The notes beneath the pieces were generated by a model. That model ran no database searches and had not been told where the DNA came from. It saw only the letters and a list, made by a program, of their open reading frames with translations. A program made the translations under genes and the position numbers. A stretch of 64,000 nucleotides of DNA, taken from the NCBI GenBank assembly GCA_009809945.1, contig WTPW01000689.1, positions 274,997 to 338,996 of the forward strand, in the 5' to 3' direction. This DNA comes from Gigaspora margarita. Taxonomy: Eukaryota; Glomeromycota; Glomeromycetes; Diversisporales; Gigasporaceae. Of the stretch, positions 45,108 to 57,347 are shown piece after piece (positions within the stretch are counted from its first letter, which is position 1; the number at the start of each line of letters is the position of its first letter).

Positions 45108-47745
45108 ATGAAAAGGATATATAATAATCTTTTTCGTCATAAAAAATCATCTAAAGTAGGATCTAGTGACCTTGAATCCGATTACCAACAAATATTAAAA
45201 GATGAATTAATTCAATTCAAAAAATCATTCGAAATGGGAGATGACGTTTCAATAAATCAAATTGGATATTTTTATCAATATGGAATAGGAGTTGAAAAGG
45301 ACGAATTTAAAGCATTTATTCATTATCAAAGATCTGCAGAATTGGGAAATTCTGATGGAATGAATAATGTTGGATATTGTTATTTTGAAGGAATCGGAGT
45401 TGAAATGGATAAACATGAAGCATTTATTTATTATAAAAAATCAGCCGAAATGGGAAATGCTAATGGATTAAATAATGTAGGTTATTGTTATGATGAAGGA
45501 ATTGGTGTTGGAAAGGATAAACATCAAGCATTCCTCAATTATAAGAAGTCCGCTGAATTAGGAAATGCTAGTGCAATAAATAGTCTTGGATATTTTTATG
45601 AGAATGGAATAGGTGTTAAAAAAAATGAACATCAGGCATTCATTAATTATCAACAATCTGCCGAGATGGGAAATGCTGTTGCAATGAATAACCTTGGTGA
45701 TTGTTATCGACATGGAATAGGGGTTAAAAAGAATAATCACAAAGCATTCATTTCTTATCGAAAATCTGGCAAGATGAAAAATGCTGATGGATTATGTAAT
45801 CTTGGGTATTGTTATCAACATGGAATAGGAGTTGAAAGAAATGAACATAAAGCATTCGTTAATTATCAAAAATCTGTTGAAATGGGAAATGCCGCTGCAA
45901 TAAATCAAATTGGATACTGTTATCAACATGGAATAGGGACAGAAAAAGACGAACTTAAAGCATTTAATAATTATAAAAAATCTGCAGAGTTAGGAAACGC
46001 TACTGCAATAAATCAAATGGGATTTTGTTATCGACATGGAATAGGAGTTAAAAAGAATGAAGATAAAGCATTCGATTATTATCAAATGTCTGCCCGTTTG
46101 GGAAATGTTAATGGAATATATAATCTTGCAAATTGTTACCTTTATGGGATAGGGGTAGAAAAAGATGAACATAAAGCGTTTTTTTATTATCAAATGTCTG
46201 CAGAGATGGGAGACTCTAGTGGAATGTATCAAGTTGGTTATTGTTATCAACATGGGATCGGGATATCAAAAGATGAACAACAAGCTGATCATTGGTATCA
46301 AATGTAAGTAATCTATCTATTTTAAATTTATATTCGTTAATATATATAAATACTATAATTATAATCTTTACTTACTATAATTATAATTTATATTTATTAT
46401 AAAATTAGGGAAAAGAATACAATGTTAGGTAATTTGAAAATAACAATAATATTTTTATGAGTTTCGGGGGGTTTTTTTTTTATATTACTTTAAATTTAAT
46501 TGTCAATTAATATTTTTAGCCACAGGTGAATGGGCGTGTGAAAATTTTAGTATTGAAGAAGTAAAAAAATTATTTATTGAGGAATTTTCATTGCCATGGA
46601 TTTCATATGACGAATTTACAGATATTAAAGAAATAGGACAAGGTGGATTTGCAACAGTATTTTATGCAAAATGGTTCGATAAAAAACAAAATAGACAAAA
46701 AGATGTTGCACTTAAATTGCTTCATGGATCAAGATCTTATAATGAAGAGTCTGTAAAAGAGGTGATTGTTTATTTTACGTATATTGTTTTAATGTTTTAA
46801 CTAATATATACTATCTATATTATATATATATATATAAATATATTTAAAATTACTTTTGGTTTAATATTACAGTTAAGGACGTATTGCAACATTATTTCTA
46901 AACATCCTTCATTTTTAAAATATCATGGAATATCAAAAAATGATTCTTCTGAAAATTATATCCTTGTTTTAGAATATGCAACAATGGGTTCTTTACGTAA
47001 AAATCTTAATTATATCGTAAAAATGGACTGGAAAGAGAAATTAACTTTATTACGTTATATTGCTAATGATCTCCAAATAATTCATTCGCAAGGACTTATT
47101 CATCGAAATTTACATAGCGGTAATATCCTACAAAACAATTTACATGATGCATATATTGCAGACTTGGGACTTTCAATTCCATTAAATGGAGAAAGTCATG
47201 GAGTTTATGGAATTTTACCGTATATTGCTCCTGAAATTTTAAATGGAGTACAATATACAACTTCATCCGATATTTATTCATTTGGAATAATATTATGGGA
47301 AATTTTATATGGAAATTCAATATCTTATAATCAAGCTTTCGGAACGGAACTTCAAATAAAAATATGCCATAATAATTTAAGACCAACCATTATTAAGGAT
47401 TCTCCACAATGTTATATAGACTTAATGAATCAATGTTGGGATAAAGATCCAACAAAACGTCCATCTGCAAAAAAACTCTGTGAAACTTTTATAAAATGGA
47501 AAAGTGATGAAAATATTTTATTGGAATTAACTAAATCGGATATATTAAAGGAGTTTAATAAAACAAATATACAAATATATCCTGATAACGTTTATAAAAG
47601 TAAATTTATTAATTATACTACGTCATATTATCAAGAAGGTAACTATATTTAGTTTTTTTTTGATAAATAATTTATCTATTTTGTATTAAAAGTAATTTAT
47701 TTAATAGATAGTGAAATGGATCTTGAAGAATGGCATAAAATATAA
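45108..47745 (+). CDS. Sel1-repeat/protein-kinase fusion, five exons including a 20-nt microexon
   Basis: Exons are 45,108-46,303, 46,409-46,428, 46,520-46,761, 46,873-47,638 and 47,708-47,745. All introns are GT-AG, and together they give a 753-residue frame. ATG 45,108 is the first start of the open frame. Residues 40-399 carry ten Sel1 repeats of 36 residues, each with a GIGVEKDEHKAF-like core; these are protein-interaction scaffolds. The microexon encodes EKNTML and supplies the phase joining the Sel1 and kinase frames. Residues 435-700 are a kinase domain: glycine loop IGQGGFATVF (444-453), VALK lysine 471, HRNLHSGN (563-570), DLG (583-585), APE (605-607), and the C-lobe motif CWDKDPTKRPSA. 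The HRD aspartate is asparagine at 565, so it may be a pseudokinase. The tail ends EGDSEMDLEEWHKI. No signal peptide or membrane segment is visible, so a cytoplasmic signalling or scaffold role is inferred. The substrate is unknown. Confidence 0.92.
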
Positions 47746-50526
47746 TATTTTAAGAAAGTATTTTAAAAACATTGTATATCATAAAATTTTTGCTGTTTTT
47801 TTCAAAGTTTATATAATAACATTTAAAATTTTAAGTTTTAAGCATTTTTTTTATTTTTGTCAACATATGTATAATCACATGATCAATCTAACCATCTTTA
47901 TATTTATTTTTTTTTATTATTTATTTATCAAAATTTTATCACGTCAAATCAACCATAAATTTTATATTAACACGAATAAAATAAAATGATAAAAATTATG
48001 TAATATCAATGTCATGACTTCATGAATTTTTCCGATATGCGCAATATTATCATATATATGTTGGGTATAAAATAATAAAGTATCAAACATCATATACTTA
48101 TTCTTACGAAGTGATTGTTATACGAGCACCCTGAATACTAAATGAATGTTATCAAATCACTCTTTATTAGATAATATTCTTATGCAATTAAATAAGATGA
48201 ATATCTAAACAAATTAATAAAATGATTCAAATAAATCAAATTTAAATGAATTATATTGTATGCAAAAATACAATGTATGGTTTACCTGTGCATCATTCAA
48301 TGGGCGGATAGATTGGGGTTAATTATAGAGATGTTAAGTTGGGGTGTACGTACGTAACTGTACGTACTATACGTACTATGTAGATCTTATGAAAATCGAA
48401 CAGTTAATTTTTTTCGTGCAACAATCACGATGATCTATACTAAAACACTTAAACTTTGTCGAAATTTGTTCATATTACGTATTATAATTTTTTTAAATTT
48501 AATAAAAAACAAACTCTATTTTAGTTTAAAAATAGAGATTCTGTTTAGTCATTGGTAAAATTTTTAAACACCTTAATATATAGGTTATGAAGAGATGCCC
48601 TAATTTCTCCTCCAAGTTCTGATTGGATGTATGAAATACCATCTCCAATTGGATAAAATGGATCACGCCACTTTTAGCACCACCACAAGGTCAAAAAAAA
48701 AAAAATCAAATCAAAAAAAGAAAATATAAAAGAAAATTCAAGATAACACATTTCAAAATTTATCGTCATAAGTATATTTTCGGTTTTACAGTTACAAAAA
48801 AGAAGCACAAATTTCATAGAATTAAATGTAATTTTTAATATAAAAAAGTGTATTTAAATATTTATCGTACTAGTTGCTTAAAAATTTCTATATTTAATAC
48901 TTCATTACTAACCATACATACGTTACAATGTAATTCAAAAAATAAATAAATAAATAAAAATAAATAAATAAAACATATGCTTAAATATTTATCGTTGTGT
49001 GCGCGTTGGTTGCTCAAGTAAAAATTTCTTATTACTTTTTTTCAATACTTCATTTAGCACACAAACTTTTATTAACGAAATTTCGAAATATAGCTAAATA
49101 TAATCAACTTTAAAGGTTTAATATAATGTATATAAAAGGTTGACCGTATTATGACTTTTTGCCTTGCTCTATTAAGAATTCGAAGAGTTGCAAATAAGGA
49201 GCTCTCAAAATGGCAAAATGTTTCATCGTAAGGAGTTGCTAAATTCAAGAGAATTGCCAAATGTTAATATTAAAAAGCGAAATGTAAAAAAAATATTTAA
49301 TAAAATGTAATTATTACAAAAATTACAATTACGAAGCAATAGTTCGATACTACATTATTAGCCATCAGATCAGCATTCAACCAATGGTAACTTGTGGAGA
49401 AATTAGTAAACGCGGTTATGAAGGAGATACGATTTGAAATTTGATAATTTTTTTATAATCGGTTTATTAAAAATTTTAAATTTCAAATTGTATCTTTTCT
49501 TTAATTTACATATTATTCAAAAAATTTGCTTAACTACTCAGCAGAACCTATATTTTAAAAAAGAGTTTCTTTTGTAAGCATTTTTTTATTTATTAACGTT
49601 TATTAATAATATAATGTTTTAATATTTTATTATGCAACAATCATGATGAGACATTCATATGATTGGTTAATTTTTGTAGATCTTTCCGTGATTTCACGTG
49701 ATAACTAGCCAATCAAAATACGTAATGTTTAAAATCGATTTTATCGTTTTAATACTAATAGAAATGAATAAACCTTCATATAAAGAAGTTTATTAACTAA
49801 TAAATATACTCAAAAGAATTATCACATACATTTTAGAGAATAGATAGATCACGTAAATGTGATATTTATTATTAATAAACCAAACTCGTTAAAGAATCTA
49901 CTAAATATAAGCCAAAGCTTTAATTTACAGTTGAACCGACCAAATTTAAACATTAAACTCGGATCTTCTACTATTAAAGAACTTGTATCTATTCAAAGTA
50001 AAGAGTTGGCGATGAAAATTTATTTAAATCTAATGAAATATAGTTTTAGAAGAAAACATTCCAGTTACCTTCACTCTACAGTATGGTTTCGAACAGTCCA
50101 ATAGGCGGTGTCTTTTAAGTAAATTAAGTCAGAAGCATATGGGCGGATTGAGCGCATTTTACTAATGTGACGATCTGTGATGATCTGTGATTATCTATTA
50201 ATTTAGCCAATTAAATTGCTTGTTTTTACATTTTTACTAATATTTTATTTCCTATTTTGGAAATTTCACCACGGTTGCACCCCGATCTAAAAAGGGAAAA
50301 AACAACAAAAAACAGGTTTTTTCTAGTTTGTCACAATTTACTTCCAATTAAAACATCTAAAACTAAATTTTTTTTATGTCACGATTTTGTCACATAAAAA
50401 TGATCGACATATGCGTCAAATTGGCCCATATGAGGTAGATTCTTTCGCACAGTAAATATTAACGTTCGTTCAAAGCTAAGGATAGCTTTTACGACGATTT
50501 TTTATTAGTGAAACGTTACATTCTTA
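47746..50526. other. Mostly unannotated interval after the kinase gene
   Basis: The first possible poly-A signal AATAAA is at 47,976. GTACGTAC-type repeats lie at 48,340-48,385 and an (AAAT)n run at 48,938-48,973. Open frames at 49,072-49,260 and 49,859-50,104 lack recognisable motifs, and the second has no ATG at its start. No other gene is supported. Confidence 0.45.
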
Positions 50527-50733
50527 AAAAGTACAGGTGGATAAGTGGTGGTAAAAAACGATCCTCGGCCCTATGTTTTCCGAATAAAATAGATCTGTGC
50601 ATAATTTCAAACTGTGCTTACAAATCATTAATTTTAATGATTTGTAAGTACAGGTTGAAACTCTGCACAGATTTGCTCGGAAAATCATGTGACCGAGGAT
50701 CGTTTTTGCCACCACTGATTCACCTAAAAGTAC
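50527..50733. mobile_element. hAT-like MITE with perfect 8-bp TSD
   Basis: The element (50,535-50,725, 191 bp) has ends AGGTGGATAAGTGGTGG and CCACCACTGATTCACCT. It is flanked by AAAAGTAC on both sides. The arms pair almost along their full length (AACGATCCTCGG with CCGAGGATCGTT). The overlapping open frames on both strands are palindrome translations. Confidence 0.9.
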
Positions 50734-51209
50734 TCTAAAGTGTATAAATAAGTTACCCGGGCAATTGATTTACATCAGCCAATCAGAATTTAACATGTGA
50801 CGATCTTTTTAAATTTTGTTAATTTTATATATTCTAGTGAAGGTTTATCAACGACTATGTGATTAAATTTAGTTTTACAAGCTTGTAAAATTGAAATAAA
50901 AAGTTTCACGAGTTAGGTTTAGAGGAAACTTCATTCAAATTTTTAAAAAACCATCAAAAATCAGCATGGCAGAAATTCTATTTTATAGGCCGCAAATGTG
51001 CAATTTTGTAGATCCTAAATGTTAAAATGCGATTGGCTAGTTAAATTATATATCAATTAAAGTTTACCATTGCGCTTGTAAACATTTGTCTAAGTGTTAT
51101 AATTGCTGTTGTTAGTTAAAAATTTGGTGCAATTGCTATAATAAAGTTTGCCGTAAATAATACTTCGCCATTATCAAAGTTTATTCAAATTGTTGTAATG
51201 GGTAGTATG
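50734..51209. other. Unannotated interval
   Basis: No gene or bounded repeat is seen before the right duplication arm. Confidence 0.4.
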
Positions 51210-51299
51210 GTTGGAGATTCTCTGATCGCTATGATCCTCTGCAGTTTCGCTGTGACCAAGATCTTGTTATAAATAAATTTGCTGTAATTAAAGGGTCCA

Positions 51300-51725
51300 T
51301 ATCATTTCCCCGACATTTTTTTCCCTGACATTCATTTCCCCGACAATTCTTTCCCTGACCCTTTCATTTCCCCGACATTCACTTCCCCGACACTTTCATT
51401 TCCCCGACATTCACTTCCCCGACACTTTCATTTCCCCGACATTTTCATTTCCCCGACACTTTCATTTCCCCGACAATTTCATTTCCCCGACATCTTCACT
51501 TCCCGATATTCACTTTCCCGACACTTTATTTTCCCGACATGTACTTCCCCGACACCTTCACTCCTCCGACACAATAATTTCCCCGACACAATCACTTCTC
51601 CAACATGATTACTCTGACACAATCATTTCCCCGACAAATTCTTCCTTGACAAAATTACCTCCCCGGCATGATCAATTACCCGATATTTATCTCCCCGACA
51701 TTCCCTTTCCACAATTTCCGGAAAG
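51300..51725. repeat. CCCCGACA short tandem array, right copy
   Basis: Units of about 17-20 nt, TTTCATTTCCCCGACACT and variants, repeat more than 15 times with little spacing. It is the CpG-preserved counterpart of 17,555-18,010. The units are contiguous and degenerate, with no unique spacers. Confidence 0.85.
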
Positions 51726-53695
51726 AAACCTTCCTAAAACCATCTAGCACGTAGCACGGCATTACAAAGGTCAGTATGGTATGGATGTGGTTTTATCAAA
51801 CCATACTATACTATATTAATATATATATAAGCAGATCAGTATGGTACAGTTTGATAAAATCACATCCAAACCATAATGATATGGTAGCTATACAATTTTT
51901 ACGATTATTTTTTATATATTTGAAATGAGCCCTACCAAATCAAAATCAGGAAATGAATATTTAAGTTTTCACTGTGGCGAATATAATTCCGAAAAATTAT
52001 AAGATCACATAATTGAATTGCAAATGCCATCATGAAAACTTGAATATTCATTTCAGCTTTAATTTGGCAGCATTCAAATCAAAATCCCCGGATATGATTA
52101 AAATGCAAATCTTTAGACCTGAGCGATTTCATTATTTAATAACTAAATTAAACTAGTAAAATTTTTTAATAATAGAAAATTTTTTTAAAAAAAATTAAAT
52201 AAATTTAAAAGTTTTGTTTAAAATATTTAAAAAGAATAAAAATTTTTTTAAACATGATAATCTAAAAAAAAATATTGTATTGGAAGTGAAATGTTTAAAT
52301 TTTCTCAAGATTATGCGATTATAAAGAATTCCAGTACCATTATTCTTTCTAAAATTTTATTTTATTTTAGATCAGTTTAAACATACCACCAATTAAAAAA
52401 TTTTATTAGCTTAATTTAATCATTGTCGGGGATGAATCTAAAATTTGGGGTCTCGATTTGAAAACTATAAGCCCTGCTAAAATTCACATATGCTCTTTAA
52501 ATATCAAATCTACCCCTAAACCTTGCACTAACCCTATAAGACAAAAACGAAATAACGCCCCAAAAAAAAAAATTTAAAATTTCATATCAAAATAGATCAA
52601 AATTTAGCATCATCCGATTCACATCCACCGTTTAATTTTTAGGGGTCTTTTTCGATAAACCATTACACAAACTTCTGCTATTAAGTGACGTGAAGAATAA
52701 CAAACGAAACCTTCAAACAAAATAGTTTTTTGGCCTCTATATGAGATAAATAAGCAATAAATATTCAAAGAACAGCTACAACAGCTGTAAAGGAAGGAAG
52801 CACTATCACTAGTTGTTTGAAGGCGTTCGGGTATTTTTGTGTAGTGAAGGATCGGTTTGTTCGGTTGTATAATGGGTAAGGGTAGAAAAACTACCTTTTT
52901 AGCTTACTTTTAGCTAATAATTAAACATGTAGATATTAAGATATTCTATGCACTTAATTATGGATTAAAAGTAAGTTTAAAAGACCGTTGTTGTAGAAAT
53001 TCACTTTGTAATAAATTTTAATAGCAAATAATTCTCGATCATGATTGGCTAATTTTGGGATGAAACAAATCGGTGGATATCAGATATGTTCAGCATCCTC
53101 CCCGACAATTATTAAATAGGGAATCGCTCAGGTCTAAAGGGTTGTATTTAATCATATCCGAAATTTTGATTTAAGTGTTGTCAAATTAAAGCTAATTCAA
53201 GTTTTCACTGTGGATTTGCAACTCAATTATGTAATATTATAATTTTTTTTTTTTGGATTATGTTCGCCACGGTGAAATTTAAACATTTATTTCCTGATTT
53301 TAATTTGGTAGGGCTCATTTTGAAATATATGAAAAAGTTATCAAAAATTAATATAAAGTTTTTTAACAAAGTGACAAGACGACCATTATTGCGAGTCAGA
53401 TGACTTTATGAGCCATCACGTGTTAGATCTTTGGTTCGCCTTTTATGGTATTTTGGCCGGATGGATCCTGTTAGATACTGGTTCTTCGAATTAGCATTAT
53501 TGATTGCATATGATTAAGGGGAGTGATGAATGATTATGGTCATTGATGGTTATTAAAGGAATTAAGGGGTTAAATCATATGGTTTCTGGCGTGAATTCGG
53601 GAGAATAAGGAACGTAAGGGACTTTATCCGTTAATGCAAAGGAGAGGTTATCCTTCTCGTCGCTATAGCTCGCCTCGTAGGAAGGTTTCGACGAT

Positions 53696-54233
53696 GGTTT
53701 GGTTAGTGTTTAGACCCGTCACCCACGGGTGACCCGTCGGGCTGATCCGGGTAGACTAACGGGTATGCCCAGCCAATCGCTGATGTTTATTTACATCGTA
53801 AAATAGGATTGTCACATCCTTAGTGATGTGAGTTGGTTGCTACCGGTAGGAATCTACCACTGGTATCTACCGGTAGATAACGGTAGATACCGTTAGGTAA
53901 ATTATATGCCTGGTAGATACCAATAAAATAATAGAATAAAATTTTAAAATTATATAACAGATAATTAATAATAAATATCGAAAATATGATTTGTCAAATC
54001 AATTTTATCTATCATGTGACTAGTAGATCTACCGGTAGCAGTAGCTACTGGTAGCAACCACCTACTGGTATATACTGTTAGGGACATGCCAAACTGGTAG
54101 AATTCACATCACTACACATCCTATTTTACCCAATGTAAACAAACATCTGCGATTAGTTGGGAATACCCGTTAGTCTACCCGGATCAGCCTGACGAGTCAC
54201 CCGTGGGTGACAGGTCTAAACACTAGGTTCAGT
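53696..54233. mobile_element. hAT-like MITE, host of a second MITE
   Basis: The element (53,704-54,225) begins TAGTGTTTAGACCCGTCACC and ends with GGTCTAAACACTA. The flanks are GGTTTGGT and GGTTCAGT. The left arm of the duplication has the empty site ACCGAACC (10,223-10,230), the complement of GGTTCGGT. The arms are long inverted repeats with GGGTGAC and CCCGTTAGTCTACCCGG. The centre is interrupted by the MITE at 53,821-54,114. Confidence 0.92.
53813..54122. mobile_element. hAT-like MITE with perfect 8-bp TSD, nested
   Basis: The element (53,821-54,114, 294 bp) starts TAGTGATGTGA and ends TTCACATCACTA. It is flanked by CACATCCT on both sides. The arms repeat GCTACCGGTAG and TACCGGTAGATA variants. 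It sits in the middle of the 53,704-54,225 MITE. Confidence 0.92.
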
Positions 54234-54701
54234 ACTAATATTGGTCGTTTGCTAGGAAAACCACTATTTTAGTTTTGAGAAAGATGCAATTGAAAATTGT
54301 GATGCACAATTTTCAATTCCAGATTTTAATTTATTTATAGGTATTACTACGTATAAATTTTTTGTACGAACAAGGTCATATATTGAATTCAATTTGCCAA
54401 TTGGTTGTTATTCTATTTTAAGAATAAAGATCTCTATATTTTATTAAGTTAATGTATCATAAAAATTAATTACATAGCACTTAAATAAGAACCAGTACTT
54501 GAACAAAAATTAAAATCTTTAAATTAGTCAGAAAATGCCAAACAGCAGTTTTTCTAGCAACCGACCCATATAAAAATTTTTGAAATATAAGGTAATGGTA
54601 CCTATTTTGGGAATGCCCCAATTTTTAGAAATTAAATTTATTAGTAATTTATATATAAAATAAAAAAAAGCACTTTTTTAAAAATATAAAATTGAAATTT
54701 C

Positions 54702-55444
54702 ATCCTGCGGGTCGATAGCGTAGTGTTTACGCTCCCAGGACATCGCCGCTTCTTTACATAAGGTCGCCAGTTCAAGTCCCATGAATGGTAAAATAACTAC
54801 ACACGATCATGTGAAGGACGACTTGAATTAGGATGCTAGGACCATGTTTGGACGGCTTAGCCACATCTGGGTTTGGCTTGATAAAGGCTCTCCAGACATT
54901 TCGGACAGATGTTGTGTAACTTGCTCTAATGGGGTCTTGGTCTCTGTGTTCTTCTCTGCTATATGTGGCCTCAGGGGTGAAAAACTTCTAGAAAATTTGG
55001 AACAAGGGTTGGAGTCTGGTTGAACTCATCCGCTGCTGGTTCTGGTTCCCCTTTAAGAATACTTGGACAGTCCCAGTAAAATCCCCGGTTGTAAATGGGT
55101 CAGCTGATTAAGTTCGGTTGGAATCAAGTTCTGGTTAAAATTTCCTGGTTGTAAATGGGTCAGCTGATTAGGGTCAGTTGGAATAAGAATTACTTGGATA
55201 GTTCTGGTTAAATCCCCCGGTGGTAAATAGGTCAGCTGATTAGGTTCAGCTAGAATAAAAAATAGGATGGCTTAGCCAGTTAGCCACGGTAGAACTTAAA
55301 ATTAGTAATAGATGAACATATGTAGATCGTTACAAATGTACAATAAATGTAGGGCCCAGTTGGGTCCCATGACTAATGACCTTAATAAAAGACCGCAAAC
55401 ATGCAGCTTCGGGTGTATGCCTGAAGAAATTTAAAAAAAAAAAA
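54702..55444 (+). mobile_element. tRNA-derived SINE with 13-bp TSD and internal repeats
   Basis: The head is tRNA-like: TAGCGTAGTGTTTACGCTCC contains an A-box pattern, and GCCAGTTCAAGTCCC is a good B box. A perfect 13-bp duplication, AAATTGAAATTTC, flanks it (54,689-54,701 and 55,445-55,457). The 3' end is poly-A. The middle carries three units of about 60 bp around GTAAATGGGTCAGCTGATTA (55,090-55,255). The head is related to that of the SINE at 21,160-21,702. At 743 bp it is long for a SINE. Confidence 0.88.
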
Positions 55445-55865
55445 AAATTGAAATTTCTAAAATTACTTAGTAAGTAAACAGCACTTAGAAAATTAATAAA
55501 ATGTAGCTGCTATCAATACAGTTCTAATGATTGTAAAAATATTAAATTTGATCTAGTAGATCTAAAGTTATAAAAAATTTATTTCTTGTGATCATATAAA
55601 ATTTTTCTTATAAATTTATAAAGAAATTTATATAATTATCAATATAAATTACTCATAGGCCATGCAAAGTTGATTTTTCATTTTGCATTATATGGATTTA
55701 AAAATTCAGGACAGATGAACAGTTTTTTTTTTTTGTATTTTTTTTTAATTTAATTTACTACAAATAGAATAATGATCACATTTTAACATTATACAAGGTT
55801 AATATTTCATTTTGAATAACAAGGAATCAAAAAATTAGGCTGGTAGCCATATTTTTTCTGTCAGT

Positions 55866-56012
55866 CCCATGGGCAGTGTCATTAATCACCTGATTATTTT
55901 TTATTAGAGGCCTACCCCCCTTATAATATAGATTTGGTCAGGTTCCTATATATAATTTCAGCTTTTTTTTTTCCTTCCTCCTAAAAAATCACCTGATTTT
56001 TGTCACTCCCCT
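55866..56012. mobile_element. Small MITE family H, copy 3
   Basis: In inverse orientation it shows GTGTCATTAATCACCTGATT and AAATCACCTGATTTTTGTCA. These match the copies near 2524 and 8231. Confidence 0.6.
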
Positions 56013-56264
56013 ATCAGAAAATTACAGGAAATTAAGGTCTCCATCAGGTGGCACTGAATGAAAATAGCATGAAAAAATAGATATCAAAAATCGAACAATT
56101 GGCACAATTGGAATCTAAAAAATATATATATATATTGAAAAAATTGAAAAAAAATGGGACAGCACGTAATACAAAATGAAAAAAACAACTTTGCATGCCC
56201 TAACTTTAATCTACTAAACTAAATTTAATGTTTTTACTATTATTAAGACTGTATTAATAGCAGC

Positions 56265-56936
56265 TATCTCTTAAACTGTATTCCAAGCAAATTTGCCTGG
56301 AAAATTAAAAAGTATTTGTAATTTTTTAAATAAAACAAAAATTTATTAAGAATATGGGGTATACTTTCTTGATAAAATTCTTTTTTTAAAACATATTTTA
56401 TAAACTTTCTTAGAAAAATTTTTTAAAATTATTAGAAAACTTTCATACAATAAAACTTTAAAGTTTTTATTTAAAAATTTTTACTATAGAAGTTTTCTTT
56501 AACTTTTCTTAAATTTTATATGTTCCCATCTATAAAAAAAATTTTCACTTCTAATACAAGTCTTAATTTTTACAAGTAAATCACAAAAGTTGCAATAATA
56601 AAAGTTGTAATCCTTTTTATAAACTACAATATGTATTAAAAACAGAGAGCTAGAGACTAGCTAGAGCTAATATTTATAGAGTTCGCCAAGAATTAGTGAT
56701 AATTTTTTTTGGTTAAAATTTTTTTTTAAAATTGTCTATTTTTAGCTTATAAGCAACTTATACTTTTTTTCTTATAATATAAAATTTAATTTTACTAAAA
56801 TATAATTCTTATTTTCAAATATTATTAAATAAAATTTTATTTTAATATTTTAATTTTTAAAAAAAGTAGATCATAAGTATATTTATAGTATTTTTCTAGG
56901 CAAATTTGCCTGGAACAGCCTACAGATTAAGGGATA
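56265..56936. mobile_element. TA-flanked MITE family D, copy 2
   Basis: After TA the left end is TCTCTTAAACTGTATTCC. The right end is CTACAGATTAAGGGA plus TA. GCAAATTTGCCTGGAA recurs near both ends. The interior aligns with 31,722-32,380 in part, in inverse orientation. Confidence 0.8.
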
Positions 56937-57347
56937 ACTTTTACTAATTCTTCAAAAACTATTTACTTAGTAAATAATTTTAGAAATTTTAATTTTATAT
57001 TTTAAAAATTATATTTTAAAAATTATAATAAATTTTTTCTTAAAATTATACTCATCTAATTCATAAAATTTTTAAAAAATAAATAAATAAATAATAAATA
57101 AAATTAGTAAAAAAAGAAAAAACAAAATATAAAAATAATTAAATAAACAATTTTTTTAAATAGATTATATTGTATTTACAACAATAAGGTACAGGGGTAT
57201 TAAATTTATAAATTTTATAAAATTTTCTTTACTAATACAAAAAAATTTTTTATATATTAGTATAATTTAATTTATATATTTTTAAATAATAAATTAATTA
57301 TAAATTTTATATTTAAAATTATATAAAAAAATAGAATAAGTTTAATG

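Noticed and set aside
45558..46253. Minus-strand open frames of 60 and 87 codons opposite the Sel1 repeats
   Set aside because: They are antisense shadows of a repetitive coding sequence and follow the 108-bp Sel1 period.
47096..47386. Minus-strand open frame of 96 codons opposite the kinase
   Set aside because: It is antisense to kinase motifs that are clearly conserved on the plus strand.
47711..47989. 92-codon plus-strand frame after the kinase
   Set aside because: It overlaps the last exon in another phase and then becomes AT-rich low complexity; using the alternative acceptor at 47,711 would replace a typical acidic tail by it.
50508..50738. Overlapping open frames on both strands
   Set aside because: The two arms of a palindromic MITE give similar peptides on both strands.
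51300..51725. CRISPR-like array
   Set aside because: Units are contiguous, degenerate and lack unique spacers; the context is eukaryotic.
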